Source: Candidatus Aminicenantes bacterium JdFR-78
Lineage (GTDB): Bacteria > Acidobacteriota > Aminicenantia > JdFR-78
Assembly (NCBI GenBank): GCA_002010665.1
Contig: MTON01000013.1
Location: 50,880-114,879 of the forward strand
Direction: 5' to 3'
DNA: 64,000 bases
Below are positions 16,989 through 26,178 of this stretch, piece after piece. The stretch's first letter is position 1; each line of letters starts with the position of its first letter. Below the pieces are notes generated by a model. That model did not search any database. It saw only the letters and a list, made by a program, of their open reading frames with translations, and had not been told where the DNA came from. The position numbers were made by a program, and so were the translations under genes.

Positions 16989-17074
16989 AGAATTTAGTAA
17001 AAAAATGAAGTGAAGGAAGATTTGCTGCGAGTAATTTATTTATAAAAATAAATAAAGTAAGAAAGGAGTAAAAG

Positions 17075-19177
17075 ATGAAAAAAGCTTCATTATTAATTAT
17101 TGTCTCATGTTTATTATTTTTGGTTTCTTTTTCTTCAAAACAACTGGAGAATCCATTTTTTAGTGAATTTGACACTCCTTTTCAGGTCCCTCCTTTTGAC
17201 AAGATAAAAGAAGAACACTATCTTCCAGCTTTTATTGAAGGCATGAAACAGCATAATAAGGAAATAGAAGCAATTGCCAATAATCCAGAACCTCCTACTT
17301 TTGAGAATACCATTGAAGCCTTAGAAAAAAGTGGAACTCTTTTGAGAAGGGTGAGTAATGTTTTTGATGTGTTAAATGCATCTATGACAAATGAACGAAT
17401 GCAGGAAATTGCTAAAAGGGTTGCGCCTCTTCGCTCTAAACACTGGGATGATATTTATTTAAATGAGAAATTATTTAAAAGAATAAAAGTTCTACATGAA
17501 CAAAGGGATAAATTGAATCTTACGCCTGAACAAAAGACATTGCTTGAGAAATATTATAGGGATTTTGTAAGAGGCGGAGCAAATCTTGATAAGGAAAAGA
17601 AAGCAAGATTGAGGGAAATTAATCAGGAGTTATCTCTACTAACCTTGAAGTTTGGCGAAAATATTTTAAAAGAAAATAATCGATTTGAATTAATAATTGA
17701 AAATAAAGAAGATTTAGAAGGTTTGCCTCAATCTGTAATAGATGCAGCTGCAGAGACTGCTAAAGAAAGAGGATACAAAGGTAAATGGGTGTTCACCTTG
17801 CATAAGCCCAGTATGATTCCTTTTCTTACATATTCTGCTAAAAGAGAACTCCGAGAAAAGATTTTTAAAGCATATATTAACCGAGGAAATCACAATGACG
17901 AATTGGATAATAAAAAGATTCTATTGAAAATTGTAGCTCTTCGTCTTGAAAGGGCTAAGCTCCTTGGCTATAAGACTCATGCTCATTATGTGCTCGAAGA
18001 AAATATGGCAAAAAATCCTGAGAATGTTTATAAGCTTCTGGACAAAATTTGGAAACCGGCTTTAGAAAGGGCTAAGAAGGAAGCAGAAGAACTTCAGCAG
18101 ATGATATATAAAGAGGGCAAAAACTTTAAACTCCAGCCCTGGGATTGGTGGTACTATGCAGAAAAACTTAAAAAAGAAAAATACGACTTTGATGATTCAG
18201 TTTTAAGACCATATTTTAAATTGGAAAATGTTATAAAAGGAGTTTTCTATGTAGCGAATAAACTTTACGGTCTTCAATTTGTTGAGAGAAATGACATTCC
18301 AAAATATCATCCTGATGTCAGAGTTTTTGAGGTAAAAGATGCTGATGGCTCTCATATTGGTATTCTTTACACAGATTACTTTCCAAGGGCGAGCAAAAGA
18401 GGTGGAGCCTGGATGAATAGTTTTAGGAAGCAATCGAAAATAGGTGGAAAAGAGATTCATCCTGTTATTACCAATAATGGGAATTTTTCAAAACCAGTAG
18501 GAGATAAGCCTTCATTATTGAGTATTGAAGAAGTTTTGACTTTATTTCATGAATTTGGTCATGCCCTTCATGGCTTGCTTTCAAATTGCACTTATCCCAC
18601 TCTTTCAGGGACTTCTGTTCCACGAGATTTTGTTGAATTACCATCTCAAATTATGGAAAACTGGGCATTGGAGCCAGAAGTTCTAAAGGTATATGCGAGA
18701 CACTATAAAACTGGTGAGGTAATACCTCAGGAACTAATTGAAAAATTGAAAAAAGCAAAACTCTTTAATCAAGGTTTTGCAACAGTAGAATATCTTGCAG
18801 CCGCATATCTTGATATGGATTGGCATACATTGACAGAGTTAAACAATATTGACCCATTAAAATTTGAAGAAGAATCAATGAAGAGAATAGGACTCATTCC
18901 GGAAATTGTAGTTAGATATAGAAGTCCTTATTTCAGGCACATTTTCTCAGGTGGATATTCTGCAGGATATTATAGTTATATTTGGGCTGAAGTTCTTGAT
19001 GCTGATGCTTTTGAAGCATTTAAGGAAAAGGGAATCTTTGATAAAGAAACTGCTCAGTCCTTCAGAAAAAATATACTGGAAAAAGGTGGAACCGAAGACC
19101 CAATGATTCTTTACAAGCGTTTTAGAGGAGCTGAGCCAAAAGTTGAGCCTCTATTAAAAAGAAGAGGTCTAATTTAA
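17075..19177 (+). CDS. Exported M3-family oligopeptidase (peptidyl-dipeptidase Dcp type)
   Basis: 700-residue zinc metallopeptidase. After a signal peptide (residues 1-19) the protein begins NPFFSEFDTPFQVPPFDKIKEEHYLPAF, the standard Dcp/OpdA opening. The zinc site HEFGHALHGLLS (HExxH) and the downstream Glu in the FVELPSQIMENWALEPEVL region are present, and SGGYSAGYYSYIWAEVLDADAF matches the end of the catalytic domain. It removes dipeptides or small peptides from oligopeptides; the signal peptide puts it in the periplasm, unlike cytoplasmic OpdA. Length is standard. It follows its own promoter and is one of several secreted peptidases in this block. Confidence 0.93.
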   Translation: MKKASLLIIVSCLLFLVSFSSKQLENPFFSEFDTPFQVPPFDKIKEEHYLPAFIEGMKQHNKEIEAIANNPEPPTFENTIEALEKSGTLLRRVSNVFDVLNASMTNERMQEIAKRVAPLRSKHWDDIYLNEKLFKRIKVLHEQRDKLNLTPEQKTLLEKYYRDFVRGGANLDKEKKARLREINQELSLLTLKFGENILKENNRFELIIENKEDLEGLPQSVIDAAAETAKERGYKGKWVFTLHKPSMIPFLTYSAKRELREKIFKAYINRGNHNDELDNKKILLKIVALRLERAKLLGYKTHAHYVLEENMAKNPENVYKLLDKIWKPALERAKKEAEELQQMIYKEGKNFKLQPWDWWYYAEKLKKEKYDFDDSVLRPYFKLENVIKGVFYVANKLYGLQFVERNDIPKYHPDVRVFEVKDADGSHIGILYTDYFPRASKRGGAWMNSFRKQSKIGGKEIHPVITNNGNFSKPVGDKPSLLSIEEVLTLFHEFGHALHGLLSNCTYPTLSGTSVPRDFVELPSQIMENWALEPEVLKVYARHYKTGEVIPQELIEKLKKAKLFNQGFATVEYLAAAYLDMDWHTLTELNNIDPLKFEEESMKRIGLIPEIVVRYRSPYFRHIFSGGYSAGYYSYIWAEVLDADAFEAFKEKGIFDKETAQSFRKNILEKGGTEDPMILYKRFRGAEPKVEPLLKRRGLI

Positions 19178-19237
19178 TTATTAGAATTAAATAATAAATA
19201 CTTGAGAATACATCTTATTTCGAATAGGGAGTAAAAA

Positions 19238-21559
19238 ATGAAGGTAAGAAAAATTACATTTATAATCATGTTTTTAATTTTCAATTTGATATTTCATGCT
19301 CAAGCTCAAATGGTGAATCCAGACATAGATGAAGAAGGAAAGCCTTTTTCTTATTTTGCTTTTCCTGTAGATGTGATTGGTTTAATGGATTGTCGAGAAG
19401 GAACAGAAATTACTCCTGAAGGTTATCTTTTCACAGGCTATGGGGAGCTAATGTTTTTTTACGGAAGTCCTCCCCAACCTGTAAATCAGAGAATAAAAAC
19501 TTTATATAAAGGATATTTTCCTGTAGTTCAATATAGCTTTATTAAAGAGGGAGTACAATATTCTTTAATGCTATTTGCTTATACCCTGGATGGAACTCCT
19601 GAAAGTGAACTTATTAATTTTATAAGGGTCACGATTAAAAATATTAGTCAAAATCCCCGCACAGTTTATTGGTGGATTGGAACGAGATACACTGCTGAAA
19701 GTAATGATGCTCGTGGTATACCAGATCATCGGTTTAAAAGACCAGCTATTGCTTCTCGACCAGGTTATTATGAGCAAGAAGGAGAAGAGTTCTCCCCTAA
19801 TTGGGAATATGGTTTTAAGAATGGAATAATGCTTAGAAACGGAAAAGCATTTTACTTCTTCCCAGAAAATTTTTTTCACACTAAATGGATTACTCTTAGA
19901 ACACCATATAATGAAAAATGGAAAAAACCGAAAATTTTACCAACGACTCCTGTAGGGTTGGTGAAATTTGAAATAGCATTAAATCCAGGAGAAGAGAAAA
20001 CACTTGATTTTAAAATGCCTTATAAACCAATCTCGCTCGAAAATAAAAACTTAAATTTAATTAAAAAAGCTAACTTTGATGAATATTTAAAGAAAACAAT
20101 TGAATTTTGGGAAAACATTTTTTCTCAAGGCATGAAAATTTCTCTTCCTGAAGAAAAAGTAGTTAATACTTTTAATGCCAGTCTCGTTTATGACCTTATT
20201 GCGAGAGATAAAATCGGGAATGACTATGTCCAGAAAGTAAATGAATTTCAGTATGATGCTTTTTGGCTTAGGGATAGTTCTTATATTGTTAGAGCCTATG
20301 ATGTTACTGGATATCATAAAATTGCTGAACAGTGTTTGGATTTTTTCCTTAAATGGCAAAGAGAAGATGGGAATTTTCTTTCTCAAAAAGGTCAATATGA
20401 TGGTTGGGGGCAGGCTCTATGGGCAATCGGTCAACATTTTTTGATTACTCGTGACCTTGATTTTGCCAAGAAATTTTTTCCCGCTGTTGAGAAAGCTATG
20501 AATTGGCTTCATGAAGCAAGAAAAAGAGACCCACTTCATATTATGCCTGTCACTACTCCAGGAGATAATGAACTTATTACTGGTCATGTTACAGGTCATA
20601 ATTTTTGGGCTCTGGGTGGTATAAAAATGGCAATTGCATTAGCAAAAGGATTAGGTAAAAAAGAAATGGTCAAAAAATTTACTCAAGAATACAATGATTA
20701 TTTTAAGCATTTTAAAAAAGCTTTGAATGCTATAACTAAAAAATCAGGTGGTTACATACCTCCAGGTTTAGATGAATTGGGTGGACAGGATTGGGGAAAT
20801 CTATTGGCTGTATATCCTGTGCAAATTCTTGATCCCTTTGATCCATTGGTTACAAAAACTCTGGAAGTTACACGAAAAAAATATAAAGAAGGAATCATGA
20901 CATATGGAGATGGAAGATGGCTTCATCTCTATTTAACTATGAAAAATACTGAAACTGAAGTTATTCGAGGAGAACAGGAAAGGGTGCTGAGTGAATTTTA
21001 TTCTATTCTCCTTCATACGAGCTCTACACATGCTGGTTTTGAATTCAGTATAATTCCTTGGGGCGATAGAGATTTTGGTCGTAATCTTTCCCCTCATGGT
21101 TGGTTTGCAGCCAAATTTAGAACTCTCCTTCGCAACATGCTTGTTCGGGAAGAAGGAGACAAACTTCATCTTTTCTCTGTAATTTCTCCTTCTTGGATAA
21201 AGGAAGGTCAAAGTATTATTATAGAGAATGCACCAACAAATTTTGGGAAAATAAGTTTTTCACTCGAAGTTGTGAAAGATAGAGCTTGTTTGAATATAAA
21301 ATCAAATTTTAGAGAAAATCCCAAGCAAATAATTTTCCATATTCCCTGGTTCGTGAGAATTATAGAATCTTTTGCAAATGGCAAAAAGATTAAGGCTAAA
21401 AACGGTCTCATTCGCTTAAAACCACAAACGAAAAAGCTTGTACTTAAATGGGAAATTAAACCAGTCGAGACTATGAGCTATGATTACTTCATTCAAGAAT
21501 ATAAAGAAAAATACAGGGCTAAATATAAGGAATTTTTAGAAAAAGGGGAAAGAAGATAA
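19238..21559 (+). CDS. Exported (alpha/alpha)6-barrel glycoside hydrolase (glucoamylase/debranching-like)
   Basis: 773 residues with a signal peptide (to about FHAQA). An N-terminal beta-sandwich (about 30-270) precedes a six-hairpin helical barrel: DAFWLRDSSYIVRAYDVTGY, FLKWQREDGNFLSQKGQYDGWGQALWAIGQH, ARKRDPLHIMPVTTPGDNE, GLDELGGQDWGNLLAVYP and GYDGR-like TYGDGRWLHLYLT segments, with several Asp/Glu candidates for acid and base. A C-terminal beta domain follows. The architecture fits GH15, GH133 or related alpha-glucan enzymes, but no exact family is claimed. It is 60 bp downstream of the M3 peptidase with a GGGAG ribosome site; probably co-transcribed. Confidence 0.75.
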   Translation: MKVRKITFIIMFLIFNLIFHAQAQMVNPDIDEEGKPFSYFAFPVDVIGLMDCREGTEITPEGYLFTGYGELMFFYGSPPQPVNQRIKTLYKGYFPVVQYSFIKEGVQYSLMLFAYTLDGTPESELINFIRVTIKNISQNPRTVYWWIGTRYTAESNDARGIPDHRFKRPAIASRPGYYEQEGEEFSPNWEYGFKNGIMLRNGKAFYFFPENFFHTKWITLRTPYNEKWKKPKILPTTPVGLVKFEIALNPGEEKTLDFKMPYKPISLENKNLNLIKKANFDEYLKKTIEFWENIFSQGMKISLPEEKVVNTFNASLVYDLIARDKIGNDYVQKVNEFQYDAFWLRDSSYIVRAYDVTGYHKIAEQCLDFFLKWQREDGNFLSQKGQYDGWGQALWAIGQHFLITRDLDFAKKFFPAVEKAMNWLHEARKRDPLHIMPVTTPGDNELITGHVTGHNFWALGGIKMAIALAKGLGKKEMVKKFTQEYNDYFKHFKKALNAITKKSGGYIPPGLDELGGQDWGNLLAVYPVQILDPFDPLVTKTLEVTRKKYKEGIMTYGDGRWLHLYLTMKNTETEVIRGEQERVLSEFYSILLHTSSTHAGFEFSIIPWGDRDFGRNLSPHGWFAAKFRTLLRNMLVREEGDKLHLFSVISPSWIKEGQSIIIENAPTNFGKISFSLEVVKDRACLNIKSNFRENPKQIIFHIPWFVRIIESFANGKKIKAKNGLIRLKPQTKKLVLKWEIKPVETMSYDYFIQEYKEKYRAKYKEFLEKGERR

Positions 21560-21573
21560 ATAATATATTGCAT

Positions 21574-21732
21574 TTAATCAAATAACTTAATAAATTCCCG
21601 AAAGGAAACAATTTTAATAGATTTATATTGCTTCAATTGAAGTAAATGCTTATCTCCTGAAATGATATATTCTGCTTTTCCCTTCAGAGCACATTCAAGA
21701 AAAATATTGTCAGAAGGATTTTCCTCAATAAT
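21574..21732 (-). pseudogene. C-terminal remnant of a PIN-domain (COG1569-like) toxin gene
   Basis: The minus strand between two real genes keeps 53 codons reading NIIEENPSDNIFLECALKG, then KAEYIISGDKHLLQLKQY and IKIVSFREFIKLFD before a stop. This is the last third of a PIN-domain ribonuclease: the D-N-x-F-L-E-C-A helix and the SGDKHLL acidic motif are diagnostic. The open frame extends upstream to 21780 with no ATG, GTG or TTG and no preceding PIN sequence, because the M24 gene occupies that space. So the gene has lost its first two thirds, including the first catalytic Asp. Antitoxin not seen. Probably a dead toxin left by deletion. Confidence 0.75.
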
Positions 21733-21734
21733 GT

Positions 21735-22946
21735 TTACTTTTTTCTTATTAAAATTCCTGGGCGATAAAAAGTTTTTCCATCAATAGTAACTCTTATTTT
21801 CGGCCAGTCTTTAATTTCTGTAAGAATTTCAATTCTATCTTTAAAGCAGATGATGGTATCCTCACACTTTGTTCCCCTTATAGTTGGATTCCAAGCAAAA
21901 GCTTGCCTTTCCCTTACTTTTTCTTTTAATCCAGGATAAACAATCCATTCTCTTTCTAAATAACCAATTGCTCCTCCTTGATGATGCGCCTTCCACTCAT
22001 CCTTATATCCTTCCGCCTCATAGGCTTTCTGTCCAGCTTCGAGAATTTTAAAAGCAGGCATTCCTGGTCGAGTCATGCTCAGATAAGTGCTATCAACTCT
22101 AGCTACTGATTGCATCTTTTTCTTTAAATCTTTTGGCAAAGGACCAAAATGCACAAGACGAGTCATTGCAATAACTAAACCCCATTTTTCAGCACAAATA
22201 TTAATCATGGCATATTTTTTAAGTTTTTTCTCAGTCGGAGTTGCATGCCGATAATTGTAGATGCGTTCATCAGTACCAATAAGAATTACAGTTGGTCTAA
22301 TTCCTCTCCTCATTAAAGCATCAGAGGTTAAGGCTTCAATTTGTTTCTCGCTCATTCCTGGTTTAATTTTATAACAGACCTCTTTCACTGCCTGCGCACA
22401 TTGAAATCCAAGCCAGCGATATTTTTTAATTTCACAATCTGTAAGTTGATACCTTATTTTGGAAAATTCATTTGCTACAAGAACTGTTCCAGGGAAGGGA
22501 ATATCCGAACCTATTTTCATTCCAGAAGTTAAACTTTTAATAATTTCTAATTTTCTATTTGGTTTTAAAAATTCCTCAAACCATTTAAATTCTCTAAGTT
22601 CAAATCCAAGTCCTTTTAGAGCTTCATTCATTAAACGGGAAGATTCACTATTACTTGCAATTAAATATTTCTTTCCATTTTTTAGAATAAGTAATGGAGC
22701 ACATCCTATTTCACTTGTAATTACAATGTGACTGTCTCCACCGCCTGTCATCCAGGCAAAATTTCGCACAGTAGAAAGTAAAATGCCATCGAGTTTATTT
22801 TTCTCTAAAAATAAATAAACTCTTTTTAATTTTTCATTCACCTCAGTTTTTCGCTCCTCAAAAGTAATAATTGATTCATTGAATGAATAGAGATAATTAA
22901 CCAAGATAAAGATTAATAATGAATAGTTAAGAAACCTGATTCTCAT
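21735..22946 (-). CDS. Exported M24 (Xaa-Pro peptidase-like) protein with altered metal site
   Basis: 403 residues with a signal peptide. A creatinase N-terminal-type domain (ERKTEVNEKLKRVYLFLEKNKLDGILL) precedes a pita-bread domain: MSEKQIEALTSDALMRRGIRP, the HHQGGAIGYLEREW segment and CEDTIICF. In active M24 enzymes two Asp ligands occur in D-x-G and D-x-T-R; here the equivalents are INICAEKWG and IAMTRLVHF, so both Asp residues seem replaced while one His and the last Glu remain. The protein may use fewer metals, act differently, or be a non-catalytic member of a known divergent subgroup. Its start overlaps the stop of the glycosidase gene upstream by 4 bp. Confidence 0.8.
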   Translation of the reverse strand: MRIRFLNYSLLIFILVNYLYSFNESIITFEERKTEVNEKLKRVYLFLEKNKLDGILLSTVRNFAWMTGGGDSHIVITSEIGCAPLLILKNGKKYLIASNSESSRLMNEALKGLGFELREFKWFEEFLKPNRKLEIIKSLTSGMKIGSDIPFPGTVLVANEFSKIRYQLTDCEIKKYRWLGFQCAQAVKEVCYKIKPGMSEKQIEALTSDALMRRGIRPTVILIGTDERIYNYRHATPTEKKLKKYAMINICAEKWGLVIAMTRLVHFGPLPKDLKKKMQSVARVDSTYLSMTRPGMPAFKILEAGQKAYEAEGYKDEWKAHHQGGAIGYLEREWIVYPGLKEKVRERQAFAWNPTIRGTKCEDTIICFKDRIEILTEIKDWPKIRVTIDGKTFYRPGILIRKK

Positions 22947-25546
22947 TTTTCTTCTCCTAAAGTAATTTTTATTTCTTTTCTTATATATCTTTCCATCTCT
23001 TTTGGAAAGTAAATGCTTAAAAATTTCTTTGTTGTATCTTTTTTAATAATTTTCGCACCTTTTATAAAATTAATTTCTCTTCTTGTAATTACTTCTAAAG
23101 GATAAGTTTTTCCTCCAAGACCTTCTAAAATTAAATATAAATCGTTATTTTCCATTTTTGCTTTTATAAGTTTTAATTCTTTTGCTCTATCTCCAATTTC
23201 CACTTTTTGCACTGGAATGATAATATCTGTCCTTTTCTGGTAATATAATTCAATTTTTATTTCTTTTCCTGGAAAAAGAGGAATTTTTGATATTTGACAA
23301 TAAATTTTCCCATCGATTTCTAATTTGTTGAAAGAGGTGAGCTTATTATTAACTTTTACTTCTTTTATTTCAGTCCCAAAACCTATAAAAGGTGTAAATG
23401 ATAAGTAAAAAGTCTTCTTATTTTTATTAGAACTTTTCATAGTGAGAGCTAATGCATTGATTTTCTTTTCTATTTTAAAATTAAACCAATTTTCTCCAAT
23501 TCTATAATTTTCAATTTCTACCTTGTTCCAGTTTCCAGGCAATTGAGGTGAAAATCGTATTTCATTCTTTAAAGTATTTCCTTCAAGTCCAAGCAAACCT
23601 CTCATTGTAGCAGTTATAATTGGCGAAGAGGAAAATATTTGAAAAGGGACAGCCTCTTCTATAGGAATAAAGAATTCGCCTGAGAAAAGCTCCGAGCAGA
23701 AACCAAGAGCATCAGTGAATGTATTTCTTACTAAAGACTTCAAATGAGAAAATCCTGAGAGGATGTGATTATATTTAAATTCAGCCAAAGTAGCATAACC
23801 AGTAACAAATGGCCATACGGTCCCGTAATTATAATTTAAAGGGTTATAATATAGGCTTTCTTTTGATAGCATTCTTACTCCCCAGTCAGTACTGAGTTTT
23901 GAAGAGGAAAGAAGCTGGAGAACATGTTTAGCTTTTTTAGAATCAAGTAATTTGAAAATCATTGGTACGGAAACCCATACTGTATCTTCTTTTAATTTAC
24001 CTCCATCAATAGTTAAGGCAAAACAGAATTTTTTCTCCTTTTCCAACCAGAATTTTTCATTCAAAGATTTAAAGGAAATTTGGAACCAATTTCGCGCTTT
24101 ACGAGCCAAGGAATAATCCTTCATAAGCTCAGCCATTTCTGATAAAACTTTCCAAGCTTGAGTTGAAAGACCAGCTAAGTAAATATCGGTTTTTGTTTTT
24201 CCAAGAAATGCTCCGAGTTCCAAAGCTGCCATTCCAGCAACAGAATTTTCCATAAGTCCATCATTATCAGTATCAGTAGAGAGTATATATTGATATGCCT
24301 TTTTTATTGAGGGCCAACTTTCCTGAAGGAAATTTAAATCTCCAGACGCTTTAATATAATCATATAAAGAAATAATATAATAAGGTGTGGTTTCTGCATG
24401 ATAGAAACCGTATGGATAATCTCCAAACCAATTAATATAGCCTGCACCTTGAGAAAGTTCATGCATAATTTTTCCATCTCTCCGCTGGTTTTTTCTAATA
24501 AGCGTTAAAGCTTCACGAGTTTTTAAAAAGTCTCCGTAACTATTCAGAGCAAAGGAATTGTAAAAAGTATCGCCTCCGAAAAACCAAGCAAAGCCTGGTC
24601 TTTCGCTTCGACCTGAAAGCCCATATCCTGCAATAAGACCACAACCAAGATGAGGATTACAAACAAAAGCTTTGTCTACCGCCAGTTTTGCCCATTGAAA
24701 AGCACGATTAAGAGAGGTGTCAGGAGTTTTTATAATTACAAATTGATTTAATACCTTTTCATAATATTCAAAATTTTCTCTGAAAAATTTCTTTATTGAG
24801 GAGAGAGCTTCAAAATATATTTTTTCTGCCTCTTTTCCTCCTTCCACACTTGCTGAAACAATAATAGGAATAAAATATTTTCTGCTTATTTCTTGTGTAA
24901 AATCAATTTTAATTTGAAGAGGTATTTCAGGTAAAGCATGGGCAGGAGGTGAAGTATATTTTTTCCCAATAGGACATCCAATAAGAGCTACATTTCTTCT
25001 TGTCCCTTCTGAAATAATAAAATATTTCTTCTCGTCATTCCAATAGCTATATTGACCACCAAGCCCAGCAGGCCACATTGGCTTTAAATCAGGGACAAAA
25101 CTCACAATTATGGAAAGAGGTTTAATAGTTTCAACTGAAAGTAAAATAACTATAGCCTTTTTATTAAGAGGACAAAACATTATTTCTTTTATTCTAAAAG
25201 AGGGATGAGCGTAGAGGATTTCCGTGTAATGGGGATAAACAGTGATAAATTGAGCAGATTCTTTACCTTGAATTAACCGGTTTTCTTCAATTAAGAAAGA
25301 GAGGTTGAAATCATGAAATATTTTGAGAGGATAAATCCAAGCCTCAAAATTTCCTTCTTCTGTTCCAAGTATGGAGCTTTTTCTACCGGTACATGCAAAG
25401 AATTTTCCAATTTGAACATTTCTTTTTAATTTCAATTTTGAAGGAATAAAGTTGAATTTTTCAATTAAGTATTTTTCATTTGCAGAAAATAGAAAAGAAT
25501 TAAATAAAAAAATTAATATCAAACTGAAAAAAATTTTTTTTCTCAT
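22943..25546 (-). CDS. Exported amylo-alpha-1,6-glucosidase-like glycoside hydrolase
   Basis: 867 residues, signal peptide at residues 1-22. An N-terminal beta-sandwich is followed by an (alpha/alpha)6 barrel: WFFGGDTFYNSFALNSYGDF, LIRKNQRRDGKIMHELSQGAGYINWFGDYPYGFYHAETTPYYI in adjacent segments, TDTDNDGLMENS and NYNYGTVWPFVTGYATLAEF, closely like the GDE_C/glycogen-debranching group. A Lys-rich C-terminal beta domain ends the protein. Likely acts on alpha-glucans outside the inner membrane. It overlaps the M24-like gene by 4 bp, so the two are co-translated. It is not a recent copy of the 773-residue enzyme at 19.2 kb: order and motifs differ. Confidence 0.75.
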   Translation of the reverse strand: MRKKIFFSLILIFLFNSFLFSANEKYLIEKFNFIPSKLKLKRNVQIGKFFACTGRKSSILGTEEGNFEAWIYPLKIFHDFNLSFLIEENRLIQGKESAQFITVYPHYTEILYAHPSFRIKEIMFCPLNKKAIVILLSVETIKPLSIIVSFVPDLKPMWPAGLGGQYSYWNDEKKYFIISEGTRRNVALIGCPIGKKYTSPPAHALPEIPLQIKIDFTQEISRKYFIPIIVSASVEGGKEAEKIYFEALSSIKKFFRENFEYYEKVLNQFVIIKTPDTSLNRAFQWAKLAVDKAFVCNPHLGCGLIAGYGLSGRSERPGFAWFFGGDTFYNSFALNSYGDFLKTREALTLIRKNQRRDGKIMHELSQGAGYINWFGDYPYGFYHAETTPYYIISLYDYIKASGDLNFLQESWPSIKKAYQYILSTDTDNDGLMENSVAGMAALELGAFLGKTKTDIYLAGLSTQAWKVLSEMAELMKDYSLARKARNWFQISFKSLNEKFWLEKEKKFCFALTIDGGKLKEDTVWVSVPMIFKLLDSKKAKHVLQLLSSSKLSTDWGVRMLSKESLYYNPLNYNYGTVWPFVTGYATLAEFKYNHILSGFSHLKSLVRNTFTDALGFCSELFSGEFFIPIEEAVPFQIFSSSPIITATMRGLLGLEGNTLKNEIRFSPQLPGNWNKVEIENYRIGENWFNFKIEKKINALALTMKSSNKNKKTFYLSFTPFIGFGTEIKEVKVNNKLTSFNKLEIDGKIYCQISKIPLFPGKEIKIELYYQKRTDIIIPVQKVEIGDRAKELKLIKAKMENNDLYLILEGLGGKTYPLEVITRREINFIKGAKIIKKDTTKKFLSIYFPKEMERYIRKEIKITLGEEK

Positions 25547-25622
25547 TTTTTCCTTTCCTCTAAAAAAATTTGAATATTGTATATCAGAAAAAATCGATAA
25601 TTACAAGACTAATAATTTTTTC

Positions 25623-25651
25623 TTGACAATAAATTTTTAATTAATTATTAT
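25623..25651 (+). promoter_or_regulatory. Promoter of the small exported protein gene
   Basis: TTGACA (25623-25628), 17 bp, TATTAT (25646-25651). Predicted start near 25658, leaving an untranslated leader of about 80 nt. Confidence 0.8.
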
Positions 25652-25657
25652 CTCAGA

Positions 25658-25733
25658 GGAGCCAAGAGATGGGGGGTCTCGAGAGGGATCCCTCGTCTTT
25701 GGGGGGAGGCAAAAAAATAAGAAAAAGGAGGTT
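25658..25733 (+). promoter_or_regulatory. G-rich structured mRNA leader (candidate riboregulator)
   Basis: Between the promoter and the GGAGG site lies a segment that stands out from the AT-rich surroundings: two GGGGGG runs (25671-25676 and 25701-25706) frame tandem palindromes TCTCGAGA (25677-25684) and GGGATCCC (25685-25692). GCCAAGA (25661-25667) can pair with TCTTTGG (25696-25702) with one bulge, enclosing the inner hairpin, and GAGA/TCTC can form an alternative. An A-rich spacer and AAGGAGG follow. It matches no riboswitch class I can recall. Conserved structure is inference from one sequence only. Confidence 0.5.
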
Positions 25734-25738
25734 AAAAA

Positions 25739-26050
25739 ATGAGGAAAGGTTTAGTTAAAGGAATTAGTTTAATTGTATGTGTGGGTATTTTGCTTACTTT
25801 CACTCCGGTTCTAAATTCAGGTCCAAGAGTTGATAAGAGTAAATTTGAGATGCAGTGGAGAGCTTTTCTGAAAGCATTGAGCTGGTTCTTTACTCCAAAT
25901 ACCTGGTTCACTTTTGATGGCTCAAAAGATGTAAAGTCTCCATTTTCCTACAATTATCCAGCTACAAGGAGCATGAAAATCGCAGGTGATACACCAATAG
26001 ATGATCCATATCCCCCAGGAGGAGGAACTACTGATCCTGACAATAGATAA
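25739..26050 (+). CDS. Small exported protein of unknown function, 103 aa
   Basis: Starts after a near-perfect AAGGAGG site with 6-nt spacing. The first 27 residues are a signal peptide (basic MRKGLVKG, hydrophobic core, cleavage near LNSG). The mature part of about 75 residues has an aromatic-rich patch (KALSWFFTPNTWFTFDGS), then a polar tail ending DDPYPPGGGTTDPDNR. No cysteines in the mature part and no family recognised. It has its own promoter, a structured leader and a strong terminator, so it is a single-gene, probably highly expressed unit directly ahead of the TPR-CHAT gene. It might be a substrate or partner of that protease; this is a guess from position. Confidence 0.75.
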   Translation: MRKGLVKGISLIVCVGILLTFTPVLNSGPRVDKSKFEMQWRAFLKALSWFFTPNTWFTFDGSKDVKSPFSYNYPATRSMKIAGDTPIDDPYPPGGGTTDPDNR

Positions 26051-26095
26051 GATCAATAAAATCTAAAAACCTAAACTTTTTAATTAAATATTTTT

Positions 26096-26127
26096 AAGCC
26101 CATCTTTTGAAAGATGGGCTTTTTTTT
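26096..26127 (+). terminator. Rho-independent terminator
   Basis: Perfect stem GCCCATCTTT / AAGATGGGC (roughly 26098-26119) with a tiny loop, preceded by AA and followed by eight T residues (26120-26127). It ends the transcript of the 103-residue exported protein and separates it from the CHAT gene. Confidence 0.92.
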
Positions 26128-26128
26128 A

Positions 26129-26157
26129 TTGACAAATAATAAAAAAGGGATTAAATT
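26129..26157 (+). promoter_or_regulatory. Promoter of the TPR-CHAT gene
   Basis: TTGACA (26129-26134) starts right after the terminator; 17 bp later TAAATT (26152-26157). The leader would be about 15 nt with AGGGAG before the GTG start at 26179. Confidence 0.6.
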
Positions 26158-26178
26158 AATAATACGGAAGAGGGAGAA

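Noticed and set aside
16948..17175. Longer start of the CAP protein gene reaching 17175
   Set aside because: It would overlap the M3 peptidase gene and its promoter; the added residues show no family similarity and GTG 16947 gives a good signal sequence.
19238..25546. The two secreted glycosidases as a recent gene duplication
   Set aside because: They differ in length, motifs and strand, and share only the (alpha/alpha)6-barrel layout.
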